DNA of 64,000 bases from the NCBI RefSeq assembly GCF_037153985.1, contig NZ_JBBAYI010000001.1, positions 62,001-126,000 of the forward strand, in the 5' to 3' direction. The notes below the pieces were generated by a model. The model was not told where the DNA came from and ran no database searches. It worked only from the letters and a program-made list of their open reading frames with translations. The position numbers were made by a program, and so were the translations under genes. The stretch is from Emticicia sp037153985 (lineage in GTDB: Bacteria > Bacteroidota > Bacteroidia > Cytophagales > Spirosomataceae). Below are positions 1 to 8,409 of this stretch, one piece after another; position 1 is the stretch's first letter, and every line of letters starts with the position of its first letter.

Positions 1-2
1 TG

Positions 3-1604
3 TTGGAGTCTGTTGAGGCCAAAGGAAACCGCTGGGTGTATCAGTATGATGCCTTTGGCAGGAGAATCCTTAAAACCAATGGAAAAGAAACAACGCAATT
101 TATTTGGGCTGAAACTCAGTTATTAGAAGAAATAACAATAAATGCTGACGGAAAACAGCATAGGCAAAAATATCTTTATCGACCATTTGAATCGATACCC
201 TTTGCTATTAAAGATGAAAAAGGATTATATTTACTTCAACAAGACCACCGCGGAGCTATTATCAGGGCAATTGATAGCTTTGGAGACTTGGTATGGGAGG
301 TTGAATATGAAGCCTTTGGAAGAGCTTCGAATCGTGTAAGGAAAATTCATCAGCCGTGGCGTTTACAAGGCCAATATTTTGATGCCGAAACAGATTTGCA
401 TTATAATGTAGGTAGATATTATAGCCCACAACTTAAAACGTATCTCTCGCGTGACCCCCGATGGCATGAAGCAGAGGCTTCAAATTATAACTATGCTAAT
501 AATAACCCTTACAATAAAGCTGATGCTCTCGGATGCATATCTACATTTATAGGAGGAGGGATTAGCAAAATAGGAAGTACAATTAAAGATAGTGCATTAA
601 ATGCAAAAAATACTATCAGTACAACCGCACAAAAAGTTGGTAATGCTGTTGGTAGAGGCTGGGATAAAACTAAAAGTGCCGTTGTTACAACAACTAACAG
701 TGGGATTGCTTTATTAAAAAATACTTATGGTAATGTAAAAAATGCGGTAGTTAAAGGCGTTTCAGATATTGCTGATAAGGCTTCCTCAATTATAAACAAT
801 CTAATTGACGGAGCAAATGAATTAATAGCTTGTTTAGCTAGCAAAGCAAAAAGCTTATATGCTGATATACTCGACCTTCTAAATAACCCTGTTGTAATAA
901 GGATATTGGGAGGAGTACAGGCAATTTCAGGAGCAATACAAGTTATAGTGGGAGTTGGTTTATTAGCGGCACCTGAACCAACAGGTTTAACAAAGGTAGC
1001 AGGAGTAGTTGGTGTTGTGCATGGAGCAGATTCATTTCAGGCAGGAATAAGACAATTATGGACGGGAGAAAATACCAACACATTGACTTATGAGGGAACA
1101 AAAAGTACAGCAGAAGCACTTGGAGCAAGCGAAAGCACAGCAAGCAAGATAGGTACGGCGGTAGATTTAGGAATTGGTTTTGGGGTTTCAGGTGTCAGCA
1201 GGTCTGCTAGTAAAGTAATTGGAGCAGCCCAAGTGGCTCAAACAGAAAGTAAACTGACAGAGCTTGCTGCAAAAGCAAAAGCAAATGCTACTGCTCGTAC
1301 AGGCCTTGTTGAAGGTCAAAAAGGTTTTGGTACAGCTGCACACACTGAATTTAAAAAACTTGTTGATTCAAGTGGTTTAAAAAATGTTGCTACTGAACAA
1401 TCATATTTGAATGGCCGCCCTGTTAAATACGGAACTAAAGGTTCTTCAAGAGCAGATGTGGTTTTGTTAAATGATGATGGTACAATCAAACAGGTGTTTG
1501 ATTTCAAGACAGGTCAAGCTGTACTATCTCCAAAACAATCAACCCGTTATATAAACAATATTCCAGGGGTTTCTGATTCAAATCAAATAACTGTAATTAA
1601 ATGA
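3..1604 (+). CDS. Rhs-family polymorphic toxin, C-terminal part (5' end outside window)
   Basis: The reading frame is open to the window edge, so only the last 533 or so residues of a larger Rhs protein are present. Residues about 10-177 are Rhs core with YD repeats (YDAFGR, YEAFGR) and end in the conserved RDPRW (150-154) and NPYNKADALG signature that marks the autocleavage boundary. A spacer follows with an amphipathic/hydrophobic segment (about 295-350), then a variable tip. The tip has D485 plus the D500-x-K502 pair, which fits a PD-(D/E)XK nuclease-like toxin; this is motif reading, not a database match. It overlaps the next gene by 4 bp, as toxin-immunity pairs do. With the T6SS genes downstream it is most likely a T6SS effector. 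Confidence 0.85.
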   Translation: MESVEAKGNRWVYQYDAFGRRILKTNGKETTQFIWAETQLLEEITINADGKQHRQKYLYRPFESIPFAIKDEKGLYLLQQDHRGAIIRAIDSFGDLVWEVEYEAFGRASNRVRKIHQPWRLQGQYFDAETDLHYNVGRYYSPQLKTYLSRDPRWHEAEASNYNYANNNPYNKADALGCISTFIGGGISKIGSTIKDSALNAKNTISTTAQKVGNAVGRGWDKTKSAVVTTTNSGIALLKNTYGNVKNAVVKGVSDIADKASSIINNLIDGANELIACLASKAKSLYADILDLLNNPVVIRILGGVQAISGAIQVIVGVGLLAAPEPTGLTKVAGVVGVVHGADSFQAGIRQLWTGENTNTLTYEGTKSTAEALGASESTASKIGTAVDLGIGFGVSGVSRSASKVIGAAQVAQTESKLTELAAKAKANATARTGLVEGQKGFGTAAHTEFKKLVDSSGLKNVATEQSYLNGRPVKYGTKGSSRADVVLLNDDGTIKQVFDFKTGQAVLSPKQSTRYINNIPGVSDSNQITVIK

Positions 1605-2239
1605 AAGCTAAAATTTTAAAAACATTTTTCAATAAAGAAATAAAACCTAATCTTGTTAGTCAGGACTGGATTTGTAAAAATCATTTAATTTATAAAGAAA
1701 TAGGTAATTCAGAATTACTGAGAGGGTTTTGTTTTAATAGCTCTGCTTTTTCAATAACTCAATTTGAAGTAATTGCTTTTATTCAGCCACTTTATGTGCC
1801 TTGTCCATTTATTTTCTTAACATTCGGACAATTAGTGAAATCTCCTGAAAACATGCAATGGTGGGATTATATCGAAGATAATAAAGCAGAGTTAGGTGAA
1901 AAACTGGCAAATTATATAAATCAAATAGACGATAATTTTTTGTCAAAAGTAACGAACGCAGATTTATTTTATAGAGTTTTTAAAAATGATAAACAGATAT
2001 CTTTAGCTCACTTTGAATCTGTTGCATACTCAGCCTGCTTCGCAGATAATCTCAATAGTGCCAATGAAATAGCTGAATTGAAAAAATATATCAGCCAAAA
2101 AGAAGATATGAGAAAACCTTATGTAAATGATATTTATATGAGGACTCTAGAAATAGAAAAAACGTTAGGTTCTAGAGAGGGTTTGCAGGAGTTATTTAAT
2201 AAATGGTTATCTGAAACAAAAAAAGCCTTAAAACTGTAA
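1601..2239 (+). CDS. Probable immunity protein for the Rhs toxin
   Basis: The start overlaps the toxin stop as ATGA, giving translational coupling. The 212-residue product has no signal peptide or clear membrane segment and I do not recognise its family. Its function is inferred from position: small cytosolic proteins encoded directly behind Rhs tips nearly always neutralise the toxin. The gene is visibly richer in A and T than the DUF4123 gene after it, which is usual for toxin-immunity cassettes that are exchanged between strains. It has an acidic and lysine-rich C-terminal helical part (about 150-212). Confidence 0.65.
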   Translation: MKAKILKTFFNKEIKPNLVSQDWICKNHLIYKEIGNSELLRGFCFNSSAFSITQFEVIAFIQPLYVPCPFIFLTFGQLVKSPENMQWWDYIEDNKAELGEKLANYINQIDDNFLSKVTNADLFYRVFKNDKQISLAHFESVAYSACFADNLNSANEIAELKKYISQKEDMRKPYVNDIYMRTLEIEKTLGSREGLQELFNKWLSETKKALKL

Positions 2240-2308
2240 TGATACCTTTTAGTTATATTACTATATTTAGTGAGTAAATAAATAATAAGTCCTCAAGATT
2301 AAAATAAA

Positions 2309-2791
2309 ATGCCCCAATACACCCTCCTTGACCCTATCAGAATTGGTTCAGACTTTGGCCAGGCTTATGAGCTGGCAATAGAGGGGGCTGCCTTACAGAC
2401 TAGCGTTAATCAGGACGACTTCAAGACCATTACACCACACCTTTTCCCTTGCGAAGCAGATAGCCGGCTATATAACTGGTTACTAAACGAAGGCAAGGGA
2501 GACTCTTGGGGGATTTTTATAAATACCTCATTAACCCTGAAAGAACTAGCCGCTCATCTTCAAAAATTATTGATTGTAACCATGCAGGATGACGGCAGAA
2601 TGGTATACTTCCGTTTTTATGACCCGCGTGTCTTGCGTACCTTTCTGCCCACTTGTCACGTTACACAATTGAAAGAGTTATTTGGGCCTGTCGAAGTTTT
2701 TTTCTGTGAAGATACCGACGAAGATTTTCAGCTTCATTTCAGTATCGAAAATGAGAAGCTAAAAACAGTAAAACTACCAATAACTTACTAG
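2309..2791 (+). CDS. DUF4123 effector chaperone/adaptor (Tap/TEC-like)
   Basis: This 160-residue protein matches the DUF4123 pattern: an N-terminal segment ending in a reference to what the partner computed (LFPCEADSRLYNWL), a central region with a VYFRFYDPRVLRTFLP-type signature (about residues 92-110) and an acidic C-terminal half. DUF4123 proteins are cytosolic adaptors that load effectors such as Rhs proteins onto VgrG. The gene lies 69 bp behind the immunity gene, which fits loading of the upstream Rhs toxin. It could also serve another effector coded elsewhere. Confidence 0.8.
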   Translation: MPQYTLLDPIRIGSDFGQAYELAIEGAALQTSVNQDDFKTITPHLFPCEADSRLYNWLLNEGKGDSWGIFINTSLTLKELAAHLQKLLIVTMQDDGRMVYFRFYDPRVLRTFLPTCHVTQLKELFGPVEVFFCEDTDEDFQLHFSIENEKLKTVKLPITY

Positions 2792-3236
2792 CAAACCCTA
2801 AAACGAGCCGGAAAATAAAAAAAGAAGAAAATGTTAGAGAGAAAATAGTATTTTATATAACTTGCTTAAGAAACCTGTGTGTATTGCATGAGCTTATACT
2901 AAAGAAAAAAAGTATAAGTTATTCGGTAAAAGTTTTTGATAGAATTCTGCAGGTCAATCAAAAACACAGCATGAGTCCGCTTTTAGAAAAGCTTATAATA
3001 CAACAACTTAGTCGATCATAAAAATCTTTATTATCCGTATACCTAATGTCGAACAAGATTTTGGCACAGGAATGATATGTTCTGACAATTAGGCTTTTGC
3101 CCAGAATTAAGTGAGTAATAAAAAAGGTGAATATCGTGTTGAACTGGCATGGGTTGGGTGTCTTTTGCCTTGTGATTAATAAGTTGATGCATGAAAAAAT
3201 TATTGAATATTTAACACATAAAGTTTTACCTATAAT
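2792..3236. other. Gene-free stretch before the T6SS operon
   Basis: About 445 bp without a credible gene on either strand. It must hold the end of the Rhs unit and probably the promoter for tssB onward. The only structure I can point to is an imperfect-context stem at 2893-2918. I did not find a clean Bacteroidota -7 element (TAnnTTTG) with a spaced -33 TTG here. Confidence 0.6.
2893..2918 (+). terminator. Weak hairpin downstream of the Rhs/DUF4123 unit
   Basis: The 8-base arms cttatact and agtataag pair perfectly around an A-rich 10-base loop. The stem is AT-rich and has no long T tract behind it, so it is only a weak terminator candidate. Confidence 0.3.
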
Positions 3237-3710
3237 ATGGCCTATACTACGAAAACCCTACCTCCCGGAGGTACTGAGAAAGAAAGGGAGTCGAACGCGA
3301 AGGTAGAGTACCTGAACCTTGATAAAACTGCAATAGTGGGTCAGTTTTCCTACGATGCCCCGTCTCAAATTCCAGAAGTCCTTTCTGACCCATCAGGCAT
3401 AACGCTCGAAGATGTTTTTAAGAAATTCGAGCCTACTATCAATGTAGACCTGAAAGACAAAGAAGGTAATCTGCACGATGGCGTAAAAGTTAATTTCAAG
3501 AAAATGCAGGATTTTAATCCGAAAGAAATTACCAATAGCTTGCCTTTAATGAAAGACCTTAAAGAAAGTGAAGAAGGGTATAATACCATGTTAAGACAAT
3601 TAAAAAACAATACAGTATTTAACCGCTTACTGAAAAAGCCTGAAGCTCGTCAGTCTCTTATCAATCTGTTTTCTTCATTGATTGAAGAATTAGAAAATAG
3701 CGAAAAGTAA
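3237..3710 (+). CDS. tssB: T6SS contractile sheath small subunit TssB
   Basis: TssB pairs with TssC to build the cytosolic contractile sheath. The 157-residue length is normal. Family features visible are the LDKTAIVGQFSYDAPSQ segment (about 28-44), the ITLEDVFKKFEPTI helix/strand region (about 55-70), the NPKEITNSLPLMKDL segment and a C-terminal helix that ends in a basic/acidic tail. It is the first gene of the sheath pair, 31 bp ahead of tssC, and follows a long spacer, so a promoter probably lies just upstream. The order tssB-tssC-tssD is typical for the Bacteroidota T6SS (type iii). Confidence 0.93.
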   Translation: MAYTTKTLPPGGTEKERESNAKVEYLNLDKTAIVGQFSYDAPSQIPEVLSDPSGITLEDVFKKFEPTINVDLKDKEGNLHDGVKVNFKKMQDFNPKEITNSLPLMKDLKESEEGYNTMLRQLKNNTVFNRLLKKPEARQSLINLFSSLIEELENSEK

Positions 3711-3741
3711 AAGATTCAAGCATCTTAAAAACAAGAAACTC

Positions 3742-5151
3742 ATGGCTCAGAAGGATTTACAAGAACAAAGCTCACAAGAACATAAATTACAGACCGAAAC
3801 CCCTGCCGCTACCATTGAAGATAGTTTGGCAAAGCTGAAAGAATATGGTGGCTTTAGCTTTGCCTCAAACCTCGTTTCAGGAGGGTTAACAAACCTTGAT
3901 CCGGCGCAGACAGCCAGAAAAAACATCTTCCTGAAAGATGAAAAAAAGAAAGAAGAACGCAGAAAAATAAAAAAACAACTCGAACAATGGGTAGAGGTAT
4001 TAAAAGCAGAAGGCGATGCCACTGACCTTTACACAATGATAGAAGGAGATAAAACGACAGTAAAAGATACCTATAACGAAAATATGATTGAGATTCTGAA
4101 AAAATCCAGAAATCTTGAAAAATCCTTCCGTTCAATAGCACTCTTTTATAGTAACGCAGGTGAGCAAAGAATCAAAAACGTTGAGTTTGTTAATATACAA
4201 TTTGAAGATATTATATCGCCCGATTCTTCTGCTCGTCAGGAGATTCACAGCCGATTTAAAGAGGCTTTCAACAGCGTCGATATGCGTGATAGCTACTCTT
4301 TACTTCTGATTCCGGGTTATATGGGCTCTAAAACAGCCATTGAAGGGTGGGCCAAAATATGCTATGAGAATAGAGTAACCATGATTACCGATTATTCTGA
4401 TTTGCCGAACTGGACTGCCGAAGACATCGATATTGACTCGACTTTCGGCTCTAATGATGACCGGAATACCTTCCTCGGCTCAATCGATATGGAGGAAAAC
4501 CAACTTTCAGGCATGACCAACCATCTGGCTAATGCAGTTGTAGTAGCCAATGAAATTGTAGCCAGAGACGGTTATACCGAAGTAGGAGAGAAACTACCAC
4601 TACTGGTAGGTGGTGCAGGCGCATTGGCTGGCCGGCTACTCTCTAACAATCCGGCACAACCCATTGCAGGGGTGAAGCATGGAACCCTTTTCGATGCAAA
4701 AGGCGTAAGAATGAACCTGACCAGAGACCACCTAACTAACCTTCATGAAAGATGCCTAGTGCCTTTAACAACCTATGAAGGTAGTGTAATTGCTTATGGT
4801 GACCAAAGCCTTAACAATGGTGGTGATATTGATTTTAATAAATATTCAGTAGTAAGGGTATATAACTTTATTTCCAAATGCCTTACCCACTATTTCAATG
4901 CAAAAGCCTATCAACTCTGGACCCCCGCCGAACAAAAACAGGTACAGCAGGATTTAACCCAGTTTCTGGATAGCCTGAAACATAATGCCAAAATGATTCA
5001 GGATTTTAAAATCAATAACATTAAGCAAGATAAAAATAACAAAGATGTAATCAATGCTGATTTAAGCATTACACCATTCTACCCTGCCCGGAGCTTCGTG
5101 TTCTCGTTGAGCCGTCTGGAAGATGGAACAACCGATGTCAGCAGAAAATAG
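3742..5151 (+). CDS. tssC: T6SS contractile sheath large subunit TssC
   Basis: At 469 residues this is the usual TssC length. The N-terminal 60 residues are polar, followed by a coiled segment rich in Lys and Glu (about 75-105), then the globular sheath domain. The C-terminal half has recognisable TssC signatures such as LTNLHERCLVPL and the YNFISKCLTHYFN helix. TssC and TssB form the sheath around the Hcp tube, and contraction drives the spike out of the cell. The gene is co-transcribed with tssB on spacing grounds, and a 67-bp AT-rich gap separates it from the first hcp gene. Confidence 0.94.
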   Translation: MAQKDLQEQSSQEHKLQTETPAATIEDSLAKLKEYGGFSFASNLVSGGLTNLDPAQTARKNIFLKDEKKKEERRKIKKQLEQWVEVLKAEGDATDLYTMIEGDKTTVKDTYNENMIEILKKSRNLEKSFRSIALFYSNAGEQRIKNVEFVNIQFEDIISPDSSARQEIHSRFKEAFNSVDMRDSYSLLLIPGYMGSKTAIEGWAKICYENRVTMITDYSDLPNWTAEDIDIDSTFGSNDDRNTFLGSIDMEENQLSGMTNHLANAVVVANEIVARDGYTEVGEKLPLLVGGAGALAGRLLSNNPAQPIAGVKHGTLFDAKGVRMNLTRDHLTNLHERCLVPLTTYEGSVIAYGDQSLNNGGDIDFNKYSVVRVYNFISKCLTHYFNAKAYQLWTPAEQKQVQQDLTQFLDSLKHNAKMIQDFKINNIKQDKNNKDVINADLSITPFYPARSFVFSLSRLEDGTTDVSRK

Positions 5152-5218
5152 ATACCCGCAAGCGTTTTATTACTTACCCAGTAGTGTTTTATAACTTAAA
5201 TTTTAATAATTTACAACT

Positions 5219-5617
5219 ATGCCTATAGAAGCAAAACTAAAGGTAGCAGGAGGAGAATTTCCTGTGTCTAAAATAAGTTATGGTTTTAAGAGAGACATTG
5301 ACTTCTACGGACAGCCAAAAGGCAATGTTATCGGTGGAACCATTCATGTAACAGTAAGATGTGAAGGTGCTAACTCAGAAGATTCTTTAACCGACTGGAT
5401 GATTGACCACTACAAGCAAGAAAGTGGCTCAATAGAGTTTCTGGGGCTTCAACAAAAAATTGAACAAAAAGTCGATTTTGAAGAGGCTTTCTGCGTAGGA
5501 TACACAGAAGAGTTTGATAACACAGACCCTAATCTGCCCTACACTACGTCATTACTGATTTCATCCAAGAAAATCACCATTGGTGGTACTGCCTTGGACA
5601 ACGAATGGACAAGTTAA
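5219..5617 (+). CDS. tssD: T6SS inner tube protein TssD/Hcp, copy 1
   Basis: This 132-residue protein is of the Bacteroidota Hcp (TssD) family. It shows the KISYGFKRDIDFYGQPKGNV start and the GGTIHVTVRCEG strand, both typical of that beta-barrel ring protein. Hcp hexamers stack into the tube that is propelled by sheath contraction, and small effectors can ride in the lumen. A second, diverged copy follows after 31 bp. Having two paralogs in tandem suggests one structural and one cargo-specific form, but this is inference. Confidence 0.92.
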   Translation: MPIEAKLKVAGGEFPVSKISYGFKRDIDFYGQPKGNVIGGTIHVTVRCEGANSEDSLTDWMIDHYKQESGSIEFLGLQQKIEQKVDFEEAFCVGYTEEFDNTDPNLPYTTSLLISSKKITIGGTALDNEWTS

Positions 5618-5648
5618 TATTCTCTTAAACTTAAAAATTTAACCAATC

Positions 5649-6059
5649 ATGAAAGCCTATTTCACTTTAGATGGCGGAGCGGAAAGACAAGTACTGAGTT
5701 TTCGTTTTTCATTTGCACAACCTTATGATGAATTCGGTAGAGCCGTCGGACGCGTTCAAGGCGGAACAATTCAGGTAGAACTTGAAATCAAAGAAGGTGA
5801 TAGCACCATACCTGAGTGGGCATCTGACCCAACCAGCGTAAAAGGTGGAAGCCTACTGATAAAATCAGTAAATTCATTGTCGACCCGTAAAACTATCGAA
5901 TTTACCGATGCCTATTGCGTAGAGTACGAAGAATATTACAGACCAGAATTAGGTCAGATAGAAAGACCTCGACCAATGATTGTGAAGTTCACCCTTTCAG
6001 CAAAAAAACTAAAAGTGGGTTCAGTTGAACATGAAAATATCTGGAAAGACTTCGATTGA
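5649..6059 (+). CDS. tssD: T6SS inner tube protein TssD/Hcp, copy 2
   Basis: A 136-residue paralog of the preceding Hcp. It keeps the same layout (SFRFSFAQPYDEFGRAVGRV, then GGTIQVELEIKEGD) and the same C-terminal SAKKLKVG strand, where copy 1 has SSKKITIG. The two differ at many positions, so this is not a recent duplication. A strong hairpin with a T tract follows the gene and probably ends most transcripts here, which would raise Hcp output relative to the downstream spike and baseplate genes. Confidence 0.9.
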   Translation: MKAYFTLDGGAERQVLSFRFSFAQPYDEFGRAVGRVQGGTIQVELEIKEGDSTIPEWASDPTSVKGGSLLIKSVNSLSTRKTIEFTDAYCVEYEEYYRPELGQIERPRPMIVKFTLSAKKLKVGSVEHENIWKDFD

Positions 6060-6074
6060 TAACATGTGACGAAC

Positions 6075-6113
6075 AAAAAATAGCATATTCGTTACAGAAC
6101 TATGCTATTTTTT
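6075..6113 (+). terminator. Intrinsic terminator between hcp and vgrG
   Basis: A 13-bp perfect stem (aaaaaatagcata with its complement tatgctatttttt) around a 13-base loop, with the T run built into the second arm and continued by one more T. It lies 15 bp after the second hcp stop and 38 bp before vgrG. Confidence 0.75.
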
Positions 6114-6150
6114 TCTTTATTACTCATATTTAACCTCGTCCGATTATTTC

Positions 6151-7920
6151 ATGGCATACGAAGTAAAAACAAGAATTGTATTTGATGATAATACTAAGAT
6201 AGAAATTATTTCAAGTATTGAAATAAAGGAAATACTTTTTGGGCATCATGTTTTTACGGTCGAAGTCCCGTTTTCACAAATTGAGAATAAACAACAACAT
6301 GGTTTTTTCAAGGATTCTTACCAGAAATACCTCGGCAAAGCCATTAATATTTATATAATAAACCAGCGTTATTTAAGAGGTAAACCTGTTGAATACGTAT
6401 TCAGAGGTATAGTTACAGGGGTTAGCATGGCCCGAACGGCCTCTGATGCCGAGTCGGTAGTTGTATTAAGTGGGTTTAGCCCCACTATCCTGCTAGATAC
6501 AGGCCCTGTTAAAAAAACCTTTGCACAAAAAAATATTGAAGATATTGTAAACGGTGCTATCAAAGCTGTAAACTCATCGTTTTTATCAAACGCCGAAATA
6601 AAACCCAGAAAAAAAGTATCCTGGAAATACACAATACAGTTTAATGAAACCCATTTTCATTTCATGAGCCGCTTGGCCGACATCAGCAATGAATGGTTTT
6701 ATTATGACGGTAAAAAAATTTGCCTCGGCGACCCCAAAGGCGGAAACGTTCAACTTGGTTTCGATAAAGACCTGATTGATATTAACCTCGGAATGCAGGT
6801 TTTGCCAAGCACTATCGAAAGCCAGTTTTATCATTATCAGAACGATAAACTAGTTGCCAAAGATTCAACAGGTATAGCAGTGTCTGGTCTGGCATCTTTA
6901 AATGATTTCAGTTTAAAACAATCTGGTAACTTATTCAAGCAAAAAACCACTACTAATTATTCGACACACCTACGTTCAGACGGAGACCTGACAAATACCC
7001 TTAAAAACCAGAAAACCCGCATTGCTAACTCAATGGTTGAAATAACGGGTTCGAGTGTATACCCTGATATTCATATTGGTTATCAGGTACAGATTTTAGG
7101 AAGCAACAGGGTAGACAGAAGGTCTGAACATAAAGATTATGGTACGTATCGTGTAACGGGCATCACCCACTTGGTACGTGACAACATGTATACCAATATA
7201 TTTACAGCTATTCCGAAAAGCAGTGGAGTCGAGTTTCCGCCAGTTAACTTAAACTTGTCGGTAACCAGAGCAGACCCCGAATATGCTATTGTGAAAGACA
7301 ACAAAGACCCTAAAGGTCTAGGGCGAGTAAAAGTGCAAACCCAATGGCAAAAAGGTAACGATACCACCCCGTGGATTCGTCTGGCAAATCAGATGAGTGG
7401 CTCCGAATACGGATTTTATTTCGTACCCGAAATTGGCGAACAAGTAATTGTTGGCTATGAACTCGGCAACCCGCAATTGCCTATTGTTATGGGAAGTGCC
7501 TATCATGGTAAAGCCAAACAGCCTGATAAAAAGCATGACCAGAACTTTAAAAAGGGCATTAAAACAAAAAGCGGTAACGAAATCCTGATTATTGATGAAA
7601 AAGGGAAGGAGATAATTCAGATTAAAAATCCAAAGGGCGAAAACCAGATAACGCTCACGATGGACGGTAAAGGCAAAATTAAGGTAGAATCAAAAGGTGA
7701 TATTGAACTCATAGCAAAAGATATAATAAAAATGGAGTCTCAGAAAATTATTCTAGATGCCAAGCAAGAAGTAAATATCAAAGCAGGAACTAAAATCAAA
7801 ACCTCTACTGCTAATACCCAGATTGAGTCATCGGCTCAGACCAAGTTGAGGTCAAGCCAGTTAGAAGTAGACGGAGGCACTGCCGCAAATATTAGGGCAG
7901 GTATAATAAAACTGAATTGA
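6151..7920 (+). CDS. vgrG: T6SS spike protein VgrG (TssI)
   Basis: The 589-residue protein has the full VgrG layout. Residues about 1-340 correspond to the gp27-like base. Residues about 365-465 form the gp5-like OB domain with GLGRVKVQTQWQ and the GEQVIVGYELGNPQLPIVMG signature. Residues about 465-589 are the gp5-C beta-helix needle, with runs of alternating polar/hydrophobic residues such as KIILDAKQEVNIKAG. There is no extension beyond the needle, so this is a structural spike and not a fused effector. VgrG trimers cap the Hcp tube and carry PAAR/Rhs cargo. The stop codon overlaps the tssE start by one base (TGATG). Confidence 0.95.
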   Translation: MAYEVKTRIVFDDNTKIEIISSIEIKEILFGHHVFTVEVPFSQIENKQQHGFFKDSYQKYLGKAINIYIINQRYLRGKPVEYVFRGIVTGVSMARTASDAESVVVLSGFSPTILLDTGPVKKTFAQKNIEDIVNGAIKAVNSSFLSNAEIKPRKKVSWKYTIQFNETHFHFMSRLADISNEWFYYDGKKICLGDPKGGNVQLGFDKDLIDINLGMQVLPSTIESQFYHYQNDKLVAKDSTGIAVSGLASLNDFSLKQSGNLFKQKTTTNYSTHLRSDGDLTNTLKNQKTRIANSMVEITGSSVYPDIHIGYQVQILGSNRVDRRSEHKDYGTYRVTGITHLVRDNMYTNIFTAIPKSSGVEFPPVNLNLSVTRADPEYAIVKDNKDPKGLGRVKVQTQWQKGNDTTPWIRLANQMSGSEYGFYFVPEIGEQVIVGYELGNPQLPIVMGSAYHGKAKQPDKKHDQNFKKGIKTKSGNEILIIDEKGKEIIQIKNPKGENQITLTMDGKGKIKVESKGDIELIAKDIIKMESQKIILDAKQEVNIKAGTKIKTSTANTQIESSAQTKLRSSQLEVDGGTAANIRAGIIKLN

Positions 7921-8402
7921 TGGACAAAAAAATTAAATATTACAATTTGCCCCTGAATATTGCTTCCTTTATTCAGCATAAAAACGCAGACGAACAGTTA
8001 GACGACGATTCCTACGTCCGTAAAAGCTCTATCGATAAAATTGACCTAGACCAATCTATCAGATTAAACCTGCGCCTGATACTCCGAACGCGCCTTAAAT
8101 CATGCCGTTTTGACCCTGAGTTTGGCTATCTGGGGTGGAGTAAAGACTTCGAAAACATAACGAATGAATCGAACTGGGAAAAACTGATAAAAGAAGATTT
8201 CAAACAAAAAATTATTGAATATGAAAGACGGCTTGTTGATATAAGGGTTAATATTTCTTTGAAAAAAAATACCGGTAAATCAACTTCACGTAGCCATCAG
8301 TTTATGGTAAAAGTAGACGCAAAGTTCAAATTTACATCGAATTCATTCGAGTTTGAAGAACTTATGTACTTTAGCCCTATTCGTATATCTTTTAAATATT
8401 AA
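7920..8402 (+). CDS. tssE: T6SS baseplate protein TssE (gp25-like)
   Basis: I use the ATG that overlaps the vgrG stop by one base; a TTG one codon earlier is also open. The 160-residue product has the gp25 family core: LDQSIRLNLRLILRTRLKSC (42-61) and then DPEFGYLG, followed by helices with YERRLVDIRVNISL. TssE/gp25 connects the baseplate wedge to the first sheath ring. The canonical EPR motif of proteobacterial TssE is not obvious; YERRL occupies an equivalent place, which fits the divergent Bacteroidota version. It is tightly coupled to vgrG and 7 bp before tssF. Confidence 0.85.
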   Translation: MDKKIKYYNLPLNIASFIQHKNADEQLDDDSYVRKSSIDKIDLDQSIRLNLRLILRTRLKSCRFDPEFGYLGWSKDFENITNESNWEKLIKEDFKQKIIEYERRLVDIRVNISLKKNTGKSTSRSHQFMVKVDAKFKFTSNSFEFEELMYFSPIRISFKY

Positions 8403-8409
8403 GTTAATT

